Positions 26,147 through 35,370 are shown, counted from the first letter of the stretch. The stretch is 40,717 nucleotides of DNA from Nitrospinaceae bacterium (GCA_029261475.1 JAJDBG010000038.1:1-40717), one strand, 5' to 3'. Notes: generated from the sequence alone by a model not told the origin. A program made the numbers and translations.

Positions 26147-27739
26147 ATGTTTTCTAATGACGACAAAAAAAGGCCTCTCTGGATCGCAGGCATTTCTATT
26201 ATACTGTTTGCTCTGGCATGGGAGTTGGAAGTCATTTTTCCAGCCGATGTCTCCACAGGCCTCATATATCTCATCCTCTCAGCAATAGCTTATCTAACAC
26301 GCAAGCAAAGCTTCATCCTTTCAGCCGGTTTTATAGCAGGTAGTCTGATAGTCGCGGGATATTTTACTTTCCCACAACAACACACCTCAGAATACGCAGT
26401 CACCAATCTGATTATTTCACTTGCCATAATCACGATCACAACAACTCTATTTCTGAAACGGAACCAGGTTGAACAAAAACTACAGAAAACCCAAGAACAA
26501 CTACGCAATGAGATTGAGACAAAGCAGGTCGCTTTGAATTTAGCAAACATTGCTTACCAACGCGAAACCACTTTCGTTCACCTCCTCCAGGACATTGCTG
26601 TAGCCGCAAATGAAGCAAGAGGTATTGATGACTCTCTACAGCTTTGCCTCAAACGAATCTGCACCCATACCAACTGGCCTGTAGGCCACTTGTATTTACC
26701 CAAAAGCAGAAATTCTGAGCACCTCTTGCCCACCACAATCTGGTATCTCGAAGACCCAGAACCCTTTAGAAATTTTAAGAAGATTTCTGAAACCACTATC
26801 ATGTCCCCAGGGGAAGGACTGCCTGGAAGAGTTTTAAAAAGCGGCAAACCCGCATGGATTATTGACGTGGGAGAAGACCCCAACTTTCCAAGATCCCGCT
26901 TGGCCAAAAATCTTAATGTAAAAGCAGGCTTTGCTTTCCCTATATTTACAGGAAACGAAATAGTGGGAGTCATGGAGTTTTTCTCTTCCGAAGCAATGGA
27001 ACCCAATCCTGAATTACTAGAGGTCATGACTCAAATTGGTGCCCAGTTGGGTCGCATATTCGAACGGAAATACGCCGAAGAAGAAATCAATGCTTCCCAG
27101 GAAAAGTTACGAAACCTTTACCATAAATTGGAGTCCGTACGCGAAGAAGAAAGAACTCGTATCGCACGAGAAATACACGATGAATTGGCGCAAGTCCTGA
27201 CAACTATAAAATTCAAAGCAACCCTCCTTGAGAAAAAATTGATTCAAATCAGACCTGAATTAGTAAAATACACACATGCGATAATAAACCTGGTTTCAGA
27301 AAATATAAAAGTCGTGAAAAAAATCGTTATGGATCTCCGCCCACCCCTTCTTGACGATTTTGGTATTTCTGAAGCCATTGAGTGGCAGGTCAATGAATTC
27401 TCCCAAAACACAGGCATAGAGTGTTCTTATAATTTGAATTCAACAATAGACATATGGGACAGAGAAAAGGCGACATCACTCTTTCGCATACTTCAAGAAG
27501 CACTGACCAATGTTGCCCGTCACGCACAAGCTAAAAATTTATGGGTTGAACTTGAACAAAAAAATGGTATTTTTAAATTGACTCTTAAAGACGACGGTAT
27601 CGGTATTTCCTCCCATCAAATCAGTAATCCAACATCACTGGGTATACTAGGAATGAGAGAACGAGCCACCCCCTGGAACGGACAGGTGAACTTCAAATCG
27701 CCCTCTAATGGAGGCACAATCTTAACAATTACCCTTTAA
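26147..27739 (+). CDS. NarL-type sensor histidine kinase with four-TM input, GAF and HisKA_3 domains
   Basis: 530 aa. About four TM helices span 10-104. A coiled-coil linker (105-140) follows, then a GAF domain (about 148-305) with GEGLPGRVLKSGKPAWI and a GFAFPIFTGNEIVGVMEFFS core. A second coiled coil leads into HisKA_3 with REEERTRIAREIHDELAQ, phospho-acceptor His344. HATPase_c: N box EALTNVARHA (451-460), G1 DDGIGI (482-487), and the final GGTILTITL. The kinase belongs to the HPK7 class that pairs with NarL/FixJ regulators, and exactly such a gene follows 94 bp downstream. The signal is unknown; the GAF domain shows no haem- or tetrapyrrole-binding Cys I can identify. Confidence 0.92.
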   Translation: MFSNDDKKRPLWIAGISIILFALAWELEVIFPADVSTGLIYLILSAIAYLTRKQSFILSAGFIAGSLIVAGYFTFPQQHTSEYAVTNLIISLAIITITTTLFLKRNQVEQKLQKTQEQLRNEIETKQVALNLANIAYQRETTFVHLLQDIAVAANEARGIDDSLQLCLKRICTHTNWPVGHLYLPKSRNSEHLLPTTIWYLEDPEPFRNFKKISETTIMSPGEGLPGRVLKSGKPAWIIDVGEDPNFPRSRLAKNLNVKAGFAFPIFTGNEIVGVMEFFSSEAMEPNPELLEVMTQIGAQLGRIFERKYAEEEINASQEKLRNLYHKLESVREEERTRIAREIHDELAQVLTTIKFKATLLEKKLIQIRPELVKYTHAIINLVSENIKVVKKIVMDLRPPLLDDFGISEAIEWQVNEFSQNTGIECSYNLNSTIDIWDREKATSLFRILQEALTNVARHAQAKNLWVELEQKNGIFKLTLKDDGIGISSHQISNPTSLGILGMRERATPWNGQVNFKSPSNGGTILTITL

Positions 27740-27833
27740 GTGTCTTGAAGCTCTCAGAACATTCCTCTAACCTTTAATATTACATAGCCAAAGCAAATCA
27801 CAGGCTGCTTCAAAATTTAACCAATACACCGCT

Positions 27834-28487
27834 ATGACAACTGCAACTAAAACATCCAATAAAATTGAAATCCTAATTGGCGATGACCACCCACTTTTTA
27901 GAGAAGGTCTCTGCCACGCACTTGCAGAAACTCCAGACATCGTCGTCAAAGCTTCAGCAAAGGATGGCAACGAACTCATTGACCTTGTCCATAAGAATTC
28001 CTACGACCTGATTCTGCTCGATCTGAGTATGCCCGGGAAAAGTGGATTGGAAGTTTTGAAGCAACTGAAAAGTGAAAATCCTGATTTACCCATCTTGGTG
28101 CTAAGCATGCACCCTGAAGATCAATATGCTATTCGCGTCATTAAAGCAGGGGCATCGGGATACATCACTAAAGAAAGTGATGTGGATGTTCTCATGAATG
28201 CAATCAGAAAAGTTGCAAAGGGAGGCAAATATGCCAGCCCCGAGATCACTGAAAAATTGGCCTTTGGTTTCCTGGACCCTAACCACGCTCCACACGAAAA
28301 CCTTTCAGATCGAGAGTATCAAGTGTTTTGCATGATAGCCAAAGGTCAATCCTTGACTGAAATTGGCAAGGAGCTGTCCCTAAGCGTCAAAACAATTAGT
28401 ACCCACCGTTCACGAATCCTTGAAAAAATGAATCTCAAAAAAAATGCGGAACTCATTCGCTACGCCATCCACAACGGCCTCATCTGA
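27834..28487 (+). CDS. NarL/FixJ-family response regulator
   Basis: 217 aa. The receiver (12-128) has acidic D17/D18, phospho-acceptor D63 in LLDLSMPGKSG, S in VLSMH and K in YITKES. The LuxR-type HTH (about 150-212) reads LSDREYQVFCMIAKGQSLTEIG followed by KTISTHRSRILEKM, the recognition helix. It is the cognate partner of the upstream kinase. Likely targets include the two small exported-protein genes just downstream, but no operator is identifiable by eye. Confidence 0.93.
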   Translation: MTTATKTSNKIEILIGDDHPLFREGLCHALAETPDIVVKASAKDGNELIDLVHKNSYDLILLDLSMPGKSGLEVLKQLKSENPDLPILVLSMHPEDQYAIRVIKAGASGYITKESDVDVLMNAIRKVAKGGKYASPEITEKLAFGFLDPNHAPHENLSDREYQVFCMIAKGQSLTEIGKELSLSVKTISTHRSRILEKMNLKKNAELIRYAIHNGLI

Positions 28488-28703
28488 CTCTCGCCCAAGC
28501 ATCACAGGAAGACCACCCTTTGAGTAGGAAAAACACCTATCTAAAACAAGAAAAAACTCCAGCAAAAAAAATCATTACACTGATACCAATTCTCCGCACG
28601 AAAGACTAAAATTCCCGAATTATCGAGTTTCCCCAGTTTCAACAAAAGGCATTTTATGCCCTGCACCCTGAAACTAAAACGAAGATAGCATTAGGGAGTT
28701 TGA

Positions 28704-29099
28704 ATGAGACATTACACGACTAGCCTTGGAATCGGTTTTGCCCTTATCAGTCTAGTAACATTTTTTTTTGACGCTGAGCATTTAACAGCGGCCGAGGTTG
28801 AAAATCCGCAGATCGTTTCTTTGGTTCAATCTGACACACCAGTGTCCCTGACCTTATCTCCTACGTCAGGCATTAACCTTAGAAATGACTATTCCAGTCA
28901 GCTCCATGATCTAAAAATTTTTGAGACAGCAACACAAAAAAGATTAGTAATGATTAAGGTTTTACCTGCCGGAGAAAGTGTCAGCCTCTCCTTCAGCAAG
29001 ACGGGAAACTATAGCGTTTGTTACTTTGTCAGCAGTGAAGAATCGAACGAAGCAGATCACTGCATTGAGTTAAATTTGGTTAAGGCAACAGAAGTCTGA
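28704..29099 (+). CDS. Small exported protein of unknown function
   Basis: 131 aa, GGGAG five bases before the ATG. A signal peptide covers about 1-30 (hydrophobic GIGFALISLVTFFF, ends LTAAE). The mature part is predicted beta-rich: VSLTLSPTSGINLRND, VSLSFSKTGNYSVCYF and a final strand. The ending, with a Cys-x-Phe strand and a later DHC, vaguely recalls a cupredoxin-like or immunoglobulin-like fold, but no copper-ligand set (His-Cys-His-Met) is present. Two cysteines (about 106 and 118) could form a disulfide. I do not recognise the family. Confidence 0.7.
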   Translation: MRHYTTSLGIGFALISLVTFFFDAEHLTAAEVENPQIVSLVQSDTPVSLTLSPTSGINLRNDYSSQLHDLKIFETATQKRLVMIKVLPAGESVSLSFSKTGNYSVCYFVSSEESNEADHCIELNLVKATEV

Positions 29100-29199
29100 T
29101 TTTTGTTTTAAAAGTAGATCCATTTGTTTTTTTTTACGAACCCTGATCGTAACGCTCAGGGTTCAACTTTAATTCTTCACCTTTAATCAGGAGAGAACA

Positions 29200-29640
29200 A
29201 TGAAGAAAGTATTTGTTATTGCTACCGCGCTTTTGATCGGTTTCGTATCCAGTGCTTCTGCACAACAGATCAACAGCGGCCAAACCGCATCTTGCAACGA
29301 TGCAAAATCCATTGAGATTGCTGTAGCTAAAATTGCTAATACGTCTAACGACAAATTTGGCTACACCAGCAATGATCGTGGTACAGGTAATGTAAGCGTT
29401 TGGAAATCTTCAAACTTCACGACCATTCCGATTTCTTTGGGACCCAACGACAGCAACCAAACTGTTGTAGCGACCGATCATGGCCTGACAGGTATTGGCG
29501 TTCGTGGAACATACGGCGCGTCCAAAGTTGTATTGAATCGAGAAACTGCATTCAGCCGTGGCGATTCTATCGGCGACATCAGTGGCTTGGTCAAAATCAC
29601 CAACATTGGCACCAACCCTGTTAGCGTTAACTGCATGTAA
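29200..29640 (+). CDS. Small exported protein of unknown function, likely well expressed
   Basis: 146 aa. Ideal ribosome site AGGAG (29189-29193) six bases before ATG. A textbook signal peptide covers 1-21 (MKKVFVIATALLIGFVSSASA, cut before QQ). The mature part is about 125 aa, rich in Asn/Ser/Gly/Thr, with two cysteines, C33 near the start (TASCNDA) and C145 next to the end (VNCM), that could clamp the fold shut. SIGDISGLVKITNIGTNPVSVNCM suggests a beta-sandwich. Two hairpins follow, the second a very strong terminator. The family is not known to me. Together with the preceding gene it follows the two-component system. Confidence 0.78.
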   Translation: MKKVFVIATALLIGFVSSASAQQINSGQTASCNDAKSIEIAVAKIANTSNDKFGYTSNDRGTGNVSVWKSSNFTTIPISLGPNDSNQTVVATDHGLTGIGVRGTYGASKVVLNRETAFSRGDSIGDISGLVKITNIGTNPVSVNCM

Positions 29641-29652
29641 TTTTCGATTGCC

Positions 29653-29728
29653 AAAGGTTTGGTGCGAATCAAACCTTTAGTCTTTCTTTAAACAGCCGAT
29701 CCTTTCGAGGATCGGCTGTTTTTTTTTC
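29653..29728 (+). terminator. Tandem hairpins ending the 29200-29640 transcript
   Basis: Hairpin 1: 9-bp stem 29653-29661 with 29670-29678. Hairpin 2: 13-bp perfect stem 29691-29703 with 29708-29720 around a TTCG tetraloop, followed by a run of T to about 29728. Hairpin 2 is a strong intrinsic terminator. Its CAGCCGATCC arm is identical to that of the terminator after mrp at 2486. Confidence 0.92.
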
Positions 29729-29859
29729 TAATCACATCAGGAAATGTTTTTTCGCACCTTTTTTGATATTTTGGTAATCTATTGCTTCTAGTATCGAGTC
29801 GCATATAAGAAGCTCGCTTCCGAGACATTCCATTCAATCATCATTCAAATATTTCCCCC

Positions 29860-31281
29860 ATGACAATACCCGTAAAAGTTAGATTTGCTCCCAGCCCCAC
29901 AGGTTACTTACATATAGGCGGAGTTCGTACTGCCTTATTCAACTGGCTTTTCGCCCGCAGCATGGGAGGAAAATTTGTTCTTCGCATTGAAGACACCGAT
30001 GTCTCCCGCTCCACCGAAGAATCCATTCAGGAAATTATTTCAGCAATGAAATGGCTGGGACTCGATTGGGATGAGGGACCTTACCGACAAATGGAACGTC
30101 GTGAATTGTACGACCGTGCGGTCGAAAAATTGCTCGCAGAAAAAAAAGCATATCGATGTTATTGCTCCGCAGAAATGTTGGATGCCAAGCGCAAAGAAGC
30201 TCTCGAACGCAAAGCCAAGCCTAAATACGATGGTACCTGCCGAAACCTGGCATCGGCACCTGACGGCACCCCATTTGTCGTTCGCTTCAAAGTGCCCGCA
30301 GAGGGTAAGGTAACGGTAAAAGATCTCCTGCGCGGCAATGTAACCTTTGATAACGAGGAATTGGATGATTTCATTGTGCAAAGAACCGACGGAACTCCAA
30401 CTTATAATTTTGTCGTCGTCGTCGACGATGCCGAAATGGAAATAACCCATGTCATCCGCGGTGACGATCATCTATCCAACACTCCCCGTCAAGCTTTAAT
30501 GTACGACGCATTGGGCTACCCTCGACCGCAGTTCGCCCATATTTCCATGATACTGGGAACAGACAAAGCACGGCTCAGCAAACGCCACGGCGCAACATCG
30601 ACCCTTGCTTATCGAGACATGGGTTACTTGCCCGATGCCTTGATCAATTACCTCGCACGTTTGGGATGGTCGCATGGCGATCAGGAAATTTTCACACGCG
30701 ATGAGATGGTTCAATTTTTCAACTTCGACTCCGTCAGTGTTTCTGCCGCTGTATTCAACCCCGAAAAACTTTTGTGGCTCAACCATCAATACATACAAAA
30801 TGCGTCTCTGGAAACCTTGACGACCTTGCTTGAAAGCCTTTTGATCCATGAAAAAGTTCTTCCCGACAACCATGGAAAAACTCAGGAAGAAATTGCACGC
30901 CCCATTCCTATTCTGAAAGAGCGCTCTCAAACAATAAAGGAGATGGCTGAAAAAGCAGATTTTTACTTCAGGGAAGAAATTGAAATCGATGAAAAGGCAG
31001 GGAAAAAGTTCTTAACCGAAACGGCAAAGCCCTTGTTGCTGGAATTATCCAGTGGTTTGCAGGATTTGAACGAAATCACAGAAGCAACGCTGGAAAAATT
31101 ATTCAAGGAAATCGTCGAAAAGGCAGACATCAAACTGGGCAAACTGGCCCAACCCGTTCGCGTCGCCTTGACCGGGAATACGGCAAGTCCTGGAATTTAT
31201 GACGTCGTCCTTCTGCTAGGAAAAGAACGAACATTAAAACGACTGTCCGATGCCATCAAGTTTTCGCCAAGCAACGCTTGA
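29860..31281 (+). CDS. gltX: Glutamate--tRNA ligase
   Basis: 473 aa, class I aminoacyl-tRNA synthetase. The start VRFAPSPTGYLHIGGVRTALFNW holds the HIGH-like motif HIGG (18-21) and ARLSKRHGA is the KMSKS equivalent. A cysteine set CYC...YDGTC (about 97-125) corresponds to the zinc site in the acceptor-binding insertion of the E. coli-type enzyme. The C-terminal anticodon-binding helical domain ends LGKERTLKRLSDAI. It charges tRNA-Glu; whether it also mischarges tRNA-Gln cannot be read here. The gene ends 2 bp from the convergent Fe-S oxidoreductase gene. Confidence 0.97.
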   Translation: MTIPVKVRFAPSPTGYLHIGGVRTALFNWLFARSMGGKFVLRIEDTDVSRSTEESIQEIISAMKWLGLDWDEGPYRQMERRELYDRAVEKLLAEKKAYRCYCSAEMLDAKRKEALERKAKPKYDGTCRNLASAPDGTPFVVRFKVPAEGKVTVKDLLRGNVTFDNEELDDFIVQRTDGTPTYNFVVVVDDAEMEITHVIRGDDHLSNTPRQALMYDALGYPRPQFAHISMILGTDKARLSKRHGATSTLAYRDMGYLPDALINYLARLGWSHGDQEIFTRDEMVQFFNFDSVSVSAAVFNPEKLLWLNHQYIQNASLETLTTLLESLLIHEKVLPDNHGKTQEEIARPIPILKERSQTIKEMAEKADFYFREEIEIDEKAGKKFLTETAKPLLLELSSGLQDLNEITEATLEKLFKEIVEKADIKLGKLAQPVRVALTGNTASPGIYDVVLLLGKERTLKRLSDAIKFSPSNA

Positions 31282-31283
31282 GT

Positions 31284-33272
31284 CTACTGTTTGTTTGCCA
31301 GCTCTGCTACATCGGCCACGATTACTGTTCCTTCCAAACCTTTGGCTTTAACAGCATCTTCGAGCATCAGCACACAAAAGGGACAGGACACCGCAATGGT
31401 GTCCGGTTTTCCTTGCATGAGTTCATCCAATCGCTGATGGCTCATTGGTGATCCCGAGGTTTCTTCCATTAAAAAACGTGCGCCTCCGGCACCGCAACAG
31501 GTTCCACGTTCCTTCTGGTTTTCTATTTCGACCAATTCATTTTTAGAGATCACTGCGCGAGGAGGATCGTAGATTTCATTATGACGCCCCAGGTAACAGG
31601 AGTCGTGAAAAACAACCCTGCCCGTACCTTCATTTTCTGGCAAGCGTCCCTCTTTCATCAATTGCTCCAGCAGTTCAGAATGATGGATCACCTCAAGATG
31701 AACACCAAATTCCGGATACTCATTTTTCAGAGAATTGAAGCAATGCGGACAATGAGTGACAACCTTTACAATTCCCATTTCCTGAAAAGTTTCTGCATTT
31801 TTAGAGGCAAGCATTTCGAACAGATATTCATTCCCAGCCCTTCGAGCAGGATCTCCAGTGCAGCCCTCCTCTCGACCCAATATTGAAAAATCGACACCCG
31901 CTGAAGTCAACAATTCAACCACCGAACGCGCAATTTTCTGACCGCGTTTGTCGAAGGCCCCATTGCATCCCACAAAATACAGGTATTCGCTTGGATCATC
32001 CTTGTTCCAACGTTTCAAGTCCAATCCATCAGCCCAATCTTCGCGTGAGTCACGTCCAAATCCCCAAGGGTTGCTATTCACCTCCAGTGACTTGAAACTC
32101 GCCTTGAGTTCCTCGGGATAACGATCTTCGTTCAAAACCAATCCACGCCTCATTTCGATAACTTTGGGAACGTATTCGATACCAACCGGGCATTCTTCCT
32201 CACAAGCTCCGCAAGTTGTGCAAGACCAAAGCGTTTCGTCTGATATCACATCACCCAGCAAAGCAAAACCCTCCCCTGCCTGTCCATTCAGCAATAAAGG
32301 TGTTTCCTGTTTGATGTGATCTCGAATGCCAACGGTATACATTTTAGGAGACAAGGGTTTCCCACTATTCAAAGCAGGGCAAAAATTGTCACAACGACCG
32401 CATTCCGTACAGGAGTAAAAATCTAGAATCGATTTCCAGGAAAAATCCAATGCCTTCACAATTCCAAAAGTCTCAATCGCTTCATCCTCAAAATCGATTC
32501 GGGTTAAACGATTGCCTTTCGCTGGTAAATCTGAAAAAAACAGATTTGGCAAAGCTGTAATTATATGAAGATGCTTGCCTCGGGGAAGTATTGACAGGAA
32601 GAGTAATATGCAGGAAACATGCGTCCAGTATGCCAGATTGTGCAATTGGACAACCCACTCACCTTGCCCCAAGACAGAAGACATCATCATTCCCAATGGG
32701 CTAAACCAGGAACCGGCAGAAGGGTTCAAGGCCAGCCATGCAGAGTCAAACAATACATCGCTCAGCATGATCGCCAGAATAAGGACGAGAATCACGACCC
32801 CTTCCCGCGACAAGGTCAATCGCGAAGGGCGAATCACCAAACGGCGAAATAATCCAAAAGAAACCGCCAAGGTTACCGCCAAAACAGCTCCATCTTTAAG
32901 CAAGCTATAACCCTGCTCGAGCCATTCCAACCCCGTAATCGAAAAATTTTGTTTCGGGAAAAATCCGATCGCAAAGAAATATCCAGCCCGAAACAGCAAA
33001 ATAAGGAATCCCCAAAAAATAAGGGCATGCATCCAACCTGCCGAGGAATTTTTGAAGAGCTTCTTTTGTCCCAATCCCAAAACGATCAGGTTTTTCAACC
33101 TTCTCCCTAAAGTTGTTTTAAAGACTGTGGGTTGAGCCAACTGGAGAATTTTCCATTTGGATGCCGTGGATTGCACAAAAAAAGCCAATGCCAAAAAGCT
33201 AATAGCAAGCAATACCCAAGACTGAAATTCTAGAGGTACCCATTCCAGTGCCCTGTTCATAGAGTTTTCCAT
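31284..33272 (-). CDS. Membrane-bound HdrD-like Fe-S oxidoreductase (NarI-like + 2x4Fe-4S + two CCG domains)
   Basis: 662 aa. N-terminal membrane part with about six TMs (20-240) and histidines placed to bind haem b (H82, H211, H218, H234/H236 are candidates). Two 4Fe-4S motifs: CTECGRCDNFC (288-298) and CTTCGACEEEC (351-361). Two CCG domains follow: GCNGAF...GCTGD...CPHC and DSCYLGRHN...TCCGAGG...CPFC, which in HdrB/HdrD hold noncubane clusters. This is the DUF3483/HdrDE-like membrane oxidoreductase passing electrons between a soluble donor and quinone; related proteins pair with EtfAB as ETF:menaquinone oxidoreductase. No etf gene is adjacent, so the donor is unknown. Confidence 0.88.
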   Translation of the reverse strand: MENSMNRALEWVPLEFQSWVLLAISFLALAFFVQSTASKWKILQLAQPTVFKTTLGRRLKNLIVLGLGQKKLFKNSSAGWMHALIFWGFLILLFRAGYFFAIGFFPKQNFSITGLEWLEQGYSLLKDGAVLAVTLAVSFGLFRRLVIRPSRLTLSREGVVILVLILAIMLSDVLFDSAWLALNPSAGSWFSPLGMMMSSVLGQGEWVVQLHNLAYWTHVSCILLFLSILPRGKHLHIITALPNLFFSDLPAKGNRLTRIDFEDEAIETFGIVKALDFSWKSILDFYSCTECGRCDNFCPALNSGKPLSPKMYTVGIRDHIKQETPLLLNGQAGEGFALLGDVISDETLWSCTTCGACEEECPVGIEYVPKVIEMRRGLVLNEDRYPEELKASFKSLEVNSNPWGFGRDSREDWADGLDLKRWNKDDPSEYLYFVGCNGAFDKRGQKIARSVVELLTSAGVDFSILGREEGCTGDPARRAGNEYLFEMLASKNAETFQEMGIVKVVTHCPHCFNSLKNEYPEFGVHLEVIHHSELLEQLMKEGRLPENEGTGRVVFHDSCYLGRHNEIYDPPRAVISKNELVEIENQKERGTCCGAGGARFLMEETSGSPMSHQRLDELMQGKPDTIAVSCPFCVLMLEDAVKAKGLEGTVIVADVAELANKQ

Positions 33273-33512
33273 AAATTAAATAGCGTTAAAATTTCTAAAA
33301 ATTGCAATCGAGCAAAGATTATTTGTACTTACTGTTTTATAGGATTCTGTTGAATTTTAAAACACTTGTGATATCATTATGCCAAGATAATAGTGGAACA
33401 TAGGGAAAATTTTTCAAGGGCTTATTGGGAATTAGAAATATCCAGTAATGCACATCGTCTCCTCTTGCCTGAAAAATTCCAAACCTTTTCCTGAATTTAA
33501 GGATTTGTATTT

Positions 33513-34445
33513 GTGGCTAACCAAGTTTTTTATCCTAGTTTAAAGTTCGCCTTTATGGGAATGGTATTTTGGGGGATGTCATTGCCCGTATCCTCACAAG
33601 CTATTCCTATGGGAGGTCCCGACGATAAGAATCAGGCCAGAGTCACAGGTGACTGGATGTTCCGTTCCAATGGAGAACCGGTTCACCCCTCCCATTACCC
33701 GCAATCAGGTGTCGATGGGCCGCGTACTTCTTCTGAATCTGATAAAAGTTTGGCAAAGAGTCCTCGTAGCGATACGCAAATCAACGAGGCTCACCCCATC
33801 CCTCAGTACATTGAGGCTATGAAAAGTTCTGATAAATTTCCAGCTGTCTACATGGAGATTTTAAGCACTCCACCCGTCGATTATTTGCAAAGTAAAGTAT
33901 TTGATGAAGCCGCACTCAGAAAAATAAAAAAAATCCTGGTCTACGATTTCGAAAACAAAACAAAAGAACCTTTTCGGAGTTTAAGTGCCGGGCAAGATGT
34001 CGCTCGAAATATTTCAGAAGAATTAAAAGACATCCCGGCATATACCATAATTTCTTCTGGCGAAAAAAAGTCTGATCTTAAACTTCAAATTTTTGCTCCG
34101 GGTGGTACAAACAATTCAGACGGTGCTCAGCAGAGCACTTCGCCTTTTAAGGATGTGGCTCAACAAGCTGATGCCGTATTGATTGGAGCTGTAACAAAAT
34201 ATTCTGATACTTATATTAATCAACAGGGAGTTCGTGAATCCAGCCCCTCAAGTGTTCTTGAGTTTGGTGCATACCTTGTTCTACCCGACTCAGGAAAAGT
34301 CGTTTGGGGTGCACGCTACGTCAATAAAAATGGCGGGGCAAAATCCAACTGGATTCGCTTGCAAAGCGATACAAACAAGGAAGAGCATTCTCGATTGGCC
34401 ACTAAAACCTTGCGTAATGCGCTCAAACCTCTCTCTTCCCCGTAA
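33513..34445 (+). CDS. Exported protein of unknown function with TolB-N/CsgG-like region
   Basis: 310 aa, GTG start with AAGGA nine bases upstream. A hydrophobic signal region covers about 8-30 (ends SQA). Residues 31-110 are polar and low-complexity (Ser/Asp/Pro). From about 135, KKILVYDFENKTKEPFRSLSAGQDVARNISEELKDIPAYTII has the alternating pattern of the TolB-N/FlgO/CsgG-type periplasmic domain (a strand, then DVxxxISxxLxxxPxYxII). SSVLEFGAYLVLPDSGKVVWGARY fits its last strands. There is no lipobox cysteine. I infer an envelope protein; no closer identity. It is followed at 20 bp by the HmuY-like gene. Confidence 0.68.
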   Translation: MANQVFYPSLKFAFMGMVFWGMSLPVSSQAIPMGGPDDKNQARVTGDWMFRSNGEPVHPSHYPQSGVDGPRTSSESDKSLAKSPRSDTQINEAHPIPQYIEAMKSSDKFPAVYMEILSTPPVDYLQSKVFDEAALRKIKKILVYDFENKTKEPFRSLSAGQDVARNISEELKDIPAYTIISSGEKKSDLKLQIFAPGGTNNSDGAQQSTSPFKDVAQQADAVLIGAVTKYSDTYINQQGVRESSPSSVLEFGAYLVLPDSGKVVWGARYVNKNGGAKSNWIRLQSDTNKEEHSRLATKTLRNALKPLSSP

Positions 34446-34464
34446 AATTTTTTCAAAGACCTAG

Positions 34465-35244
34465 ATGAGCTCAACACTATCCCCAAAATCCTCTAACGAG
34501 AAAACCATCCTGGAAGATCATGGATCTTCTATGGAAAATAAAAAGAAATTCTGGCGCAACTGCTTTTTAGTCGGACTCACAATATCTTTAGCCTTGGTGT
34601 TTCCCGAAAAATTCACTCAGTTGAACGAATTTATCAATTCTCCTAGCGTGGATATGCCACAAGTCGTTGAAACAAAAGAGGAAGTACAAAAGAAGACAAA
34701 GCAATCTCCAAATAGAAATATGCTTCCAACGCATTACGACATGGTCAACGCATCCGACGACGATAAATGGATATACTACGATCTATCTCGCGGTTCTGCA
34801 GTGGATATCATGGACCCCTCTTCACTGGAGTGGGACTTGGCCTTTAGGCGCAGTCAAATCATCACCAACGGTGGTGCAACCAATCATTTTGGCAAAGCAG
34901 GACTGAATGATATGGGCGAAGTTCCTTTTGATGAGGTTACCGAAGTACCAGCCGATAATTATATCGCTGATATTGCTACGAAAACCGAGACAGAAAACCC
35001 TGTTTTACTCAAATGGTTCAAGTACAACTTTTTGACCCACAAACTCACCGCGAAGAAAAATATTTACGCCTTAAAGACTGCTGATAACAAATACGCCAAA
35101 GTTCAGTTCATCAGCTTCAATTGCGACGACGAAGAAACAGGATGTATTCGTTTCCAGTACGCATATCAAGACAATGGCGCAAATAACTTCCTCAAAGTAA
35201 AGCACCTTCAGGAAACACCCATTGGGCAGAAAGAAGAATCCTGA
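34465..35244 (+). CDS. HmuY-like protein with N-terminal membrane anchor
   Basis: 259 aa. An N-terminal TM (about 29-47, after KKKFWRN) suggests a type II anchor in place of the lipoprotein signal of Porphyromonas HmuY. The C-terminal 160 residues match the HmuY family (PF14064): WIYYDLSRGSAV, then SLEWDLAFRRSQIITNGGAT, a late DNKYAKVQFIS strand and CIRFQYAYQD. HmuY binds haem in a beta-rich fold with two His in P. gingivalis; those ligands are not obvious here, so haem binding is unproven. No TonB-dependent HmuR receptor is present. Context is the membrane-protein cluster that follows. Confidence 0.72.
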   Translation: MSSTLSPKSSNEKTILEDHGSSMENKKKFWRNCFLVGLTISLALVFPEKFTQLNEFINSPSVDMPQVVETKEEVQKKTKQSPNRNMLPTHYDMVNASDDDKWIYYDLSRGSAVDIMDPSSLEWDLAFRRSQIITNGGATNHFGKAGLNDMGEVPFDEVTEVPADNYIADIATKTETENPVLLKWFKYNFLTHKLTAKKNIYALKTADNKYAKVQFISFNCDDEETGCIRFQYAYQDNGANNFLKVKHLQETPIGQKEES

Positions 35245-35370
35245 TTCTTCATAAGGCTTGCCCTTATATTTACTCAATCAGTATAGAAAAAGGGTTCAAA
35301 TTCCCTTACAGACATGATATTTTCTAAAATTCAGTATAAACAAGACAATCAATCCACGGAGCTCTATTAA

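Noticed and set aside
29138-29164. Perfect 9-bp hairpin between the two exported-protein genes as a terminator
   Set aside because: No T-run follows on the plus strand, and the T-run lies before it; it may be a leader or attenuating structure but cannot be assigned.
35289-35306. tRNA T-arm-like AGGGTTCAAATTCCCT
   Set aside because: The loop is 8 nt and there are no acceptor, D or anticodon arms around it.
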